Source: an uncultured Lachnospiraceae bacterium (GTDB taxonomy: Bacteria > Bacillota > Clostridia > Lachnospirales > Lachnospiraceae). Taken from it: a stretch of 34,603 bases of DNA. Made by a program: the position numbers and the translations under genes. The notes under the pieces are model-generated. The model did not search any database. It was not told the origin of the DNA and was given only the letters and a program-made list of their open reading frames with translations. The stretch is taken from assembly GCA_910586725.1 (NCBI GenBank), contig CAJUJL010000029.1, positions 1 to 34,603 of the forward strand. Direction: 5' to 3'. Below are positions 32,995 through 34,603 of this stretch, piece by piece (positions within the stretch are counted from its first letter, which is position 1; each line of letters opens with the position of its first letter).

Positions 32995-33629
32995 ACAGAG
33001 AGGAATTTCTAAGGCAGTTGGAAAAGCTGCTTTCAGATATACCGGAATGTGAACGCCGGGAGGCCATCGAATATTATCAGAATTATTTTGAAGACGCCGG
33101 GCCGGAAATGGAAGAGAAAATTATAGAAGAACTTGGTTCGCCCCAGGAAGTGGCGGCAAGTATTAAGAAGAATTTGTTTGGCGAAGATTACAAAGAATAT
33201 GATTTTATCAATGAGAAAAAAATGCAGGAGTCGTATGGCAGACAGGAGGGTATGATTACGCGGAGGATGATGGTTGTCATCATCGTTGTTTTGACATTTC
33301 CCTTATGGGTGGGAATTGCAGGCGGGGCATTTGGCATTCTGGTGGGAGGCATTGCAGCGGCGTTTGGCGTGGCGGTGGCATTCCTGGCCGTTGTGATCGC
33401 GTTGCTGATTGTGGGATTTTTGCTGATTGGAATCGGTTTTGCAAATATATTTACAGGATTGCCGGCCGTAGGGCTGATTTTGATTTCAGTGGGTATGTTT
33501 TTGCTGGCGTTTGCGGTATTGGGATGCATTGTGATTGGATGGATCTTTGGGAGCGTGATTCCCTGGGCGCTGCGGACTGTGGTGCGTCTTTGTAAAAAAC
33601 CATTTCAGAAAAGAGGTGCTTTAATATGA
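32991..33629 (+). CDS. DUF1700 (HAAS domain) membrane protein
   Basis: A 212-residue protein. Residues 1-65 form the helical HAAS/DUF1700 signature (NREEFLRQLEKLL, YYQNYFEDAG, ELGSPQEVAASI). Residues about 92-195 are three or four Gly-, Val- and Ile-rich membrane helices, and the C-terminus is basic. ATG at 32991 follows GGGGAGG and overlaps the padR stop; the longer frame start at 32937 lies in padR. Its stop overlaps the start of the DUF4097 gene. Such proteins are thought to work with PadR in sensing or responding to membrane conditions, but no mechanism is shown by this sequence. Confidence 0.9.
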   Translation: MNREEFLRQLEKLLSDIPECERREAIEYYQNYFEDAGPEMEEKIIEELGSPQEVAASIKKNLFGEDYKEYDFINEKKMQESYGRQEGMITRRMMVVIIVVLTFPLWVGIAGGAFGILVGGIAAAFGVAVAFLAVVIALLIVGFLLIGIGFANIFTGLPAVGLILISVGMFLLAFAVLGCIVIGWIFGSVIPWALRTVVRLCKKPFQKRGALI

Positions 33630-34573
33630 AACAATTTACAAAAATCTGCCTGATCATCAGCCTGGTATGCCTTAGTATCGGTGCGGTATGCCTTGGCGCG
33701 GGCGTAGCGTTTGGCAGCGGGCTAAGAGAAGTATGGGCAATGGCGGGAAACGGAGAATTAAATGTTGGTCCGCTGCATATTGGAGGATGGCATACGCCAT
33801 ACTTTATGGAAAGCGATGATTTAGAATATGTCAAACCGGAATCCGGAACGATCCAAAAGCATTTTCCGGCAGACAATGTCAAGAATCTGAAAATCGACAT
33901 GAATTATGGGACCGTCTGTTTGACTGACAGCGAAACAGACCAGATTGAGATTGCCGTAGATGCTCCAGGGAGTAATTCCTACAAGTGCGATTGTGAAAAC
34001 GACACGCTTATGCTTGTGGATTCCACAAGAGGATGGACATTCTGGAAAAATGGATTTGGAAGAAAAGAGGTAACGGTTGAGATTGCCATACCAAAAGGAA
34101 AACAGTTTGATGAAGTATTATTGGCTACCGACGCCGGGCGAATCGAAATATCTCATTTTCTTACGACGGAAGATCTGGACGTGGAGTTGGGAGCCGGTGA
34201 ACTGACTGCCGGTAAAATTACGGCAGCAGACGTTATTTCAGCGGATGTTGGGGCCGGAAATCTGGAAATAGAAGAATTTACGGCGGAGACATTGGACATT
34301 GACTGCGGCTTTGGAAGGGCGCAATTAAGAGGATCTGTATTGGAAGACGCCGATGTGGACGCCGGAATGGGAGAGATCGAATTATGGCTTGCGGGAAGGG
34401 AAGACGACTTTGATTACGATATTACGTGCGGCCTTGGGGCGGTCAATATTAACGGAGCGGTTTACAGTACGTTATCTGCCGACAAAAAGATCGACAATCA
34501 TACGGGCAGAGAAATCAGCCTTGACTGCGGCGTAGGCGAAATTGAATTAAATAACTTCTCGGAATCTCAATGA
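33626..34573 (+). CDS. DUF4097 family beta-strand-repeat protein
   Basis: A 315-residue protein with one N-terminal membrane anchor (about 6-30) and a long region of short beta strands (about 85-312) with repeating Gly/Asp turns (DAGRIEIS, GAGELTAG, GAGNLEIE, GFGRAQLR, GMGEIELW, GLGAVNIN, GVGEIELN), expected to form a beta-solenoid outside or just beneath the membrane. It overlaps the DUF1700 stop by four bases (ATGA). Translation coupling across padR, DUF1700 and this gene indicates fixed stoichiometry. The biochemical role of DUF4097 proteins is not known. Confidence 0.88.
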   Translation: MKQFTKICLIISLVCLSIGAVCLGAGVAFGSGLREVWAMAGNGELNVGPLHIGGWHTPYFMESDDLEYVKPESGTIQKHFPADNVKNLKIDMNYGTVCLTDSETDQIEIAVDAPGSNSYKCDCENDTLMLVDSTRGWTFWKNGFGRKEVTVEIAIPKGKQFDEVLLATDAGRIEISHFLTTEDLDVELGAGELTAGKITAADVISADVGAGNLEIEEFTAETLDIDCGFGRAQLRGSVLEDADVDAGMGEIELWLAGREDDFDYDITCGLGAVNINGAVYSTLSADKKIDNHTGREISLDCGVGEIELNNFSESQ

Positions 34574-34582
34574 ATGAGATTC
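34562..34582 (+). repeat. short hairpin over the DUF4097 stop codon
   Basis: GAATCTCA (34562-34569) pairs with TGAGATTC (34575-34582) around five bases. No T-run follows before the window ends, so it is not a confident terminator. A TTGACA at about 34594 may belong to a promoter outside the window. Confidence 0.4.
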
Positions 34583-34603
34583 TAAGCGAAGATTGACAAC
34601 TGA

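Noticed and set aside
1..34603. CRISPR arrays, tRNA genes, prophage or complete insertion sequence
   Set aside because: No regularly spaced repeats, no cloverleaf with CCA-type end, and no transposase, integrase or phage structural gene was recognised.

Overview
The window looks like chromosome of an anaerobic, gut-type Firmicute, most likely a Lachnospiraceae mucin degrader. The evidence is the Gram-positive large-type SRP RNA, an F-type ATP synthase whose c subunit carries the sodium-binding signature, a NiaR-controlled NAD operon, purine-rich ribosome binding sites on nearly every gene, and two very large secreted mucin or blood-group glycosidases that share a lysine-rich C-terminal surface module. 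The species cannot be fixed from this sequence alone.

Layout. 1-709: an AT-rich, probably acquired gene related to the RloB/TOPRIM group, with a hairpin at its 5' edge. 739-11605: a glycan-foraging block with a GH110-type alpha-galactosidase (829-4821), a GH95 alpha-L-fucosidase (6530-11569), and between them, on the minus strand, a hemerythrin/response-regulator fusion (4920-6272). 11673-13497: a muropeptide-cleaving pair, an NlpC/P60 peptidase and an M19 dipeptidase. 13592-15232: a MurJ/SpoVB-type flippase. 15233-25207: a long co-directional run of sua5, an LMW-phosphatase-like gene that lacks the catalytic Cys, upp and a dCMP deaminase, followed by the complete ATP synthase operon atpZ-I-B-E-F-H-A-G-D-C. 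25246-29015: nadA-nadB-nadC-niaR behind a promoter that overlaps a palindromic candidate NiaR operator. 29021-29362: an XRE regulator convergent with niaR. 29594-30595: hpf and then the SRP RNA, each with its own promoter. 30620-30930: a frameshifted Ig-like gene remnant and a large palindromic element. 30954-32477: a PutP-type sodium/proline symporter on the minus strand. 32600-34573: a translationally coupled padR-DUF1700-DUF4097 operon.

How the parts fit. The two glycosidases would remove alpha-1,3-galactose and alpha-1,2-fucose caps from host glycans at the cell surface. The ATP synthase and PutP both point to sodium as a coupling ion. NAD is made de novo from aspartate and is probably shut off by NiaR when niacin is available. 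The unusual parts are the shared basic C-terminal module, the three-part hemerythrin sensor, the Cys-to-Ser phosphatase relative, the paired spacers around atpG, the large palindrome next to putP, and the near-leaderless sua5. No tRNA, CRISPR array, intact transposase or prophage gene was recognised.
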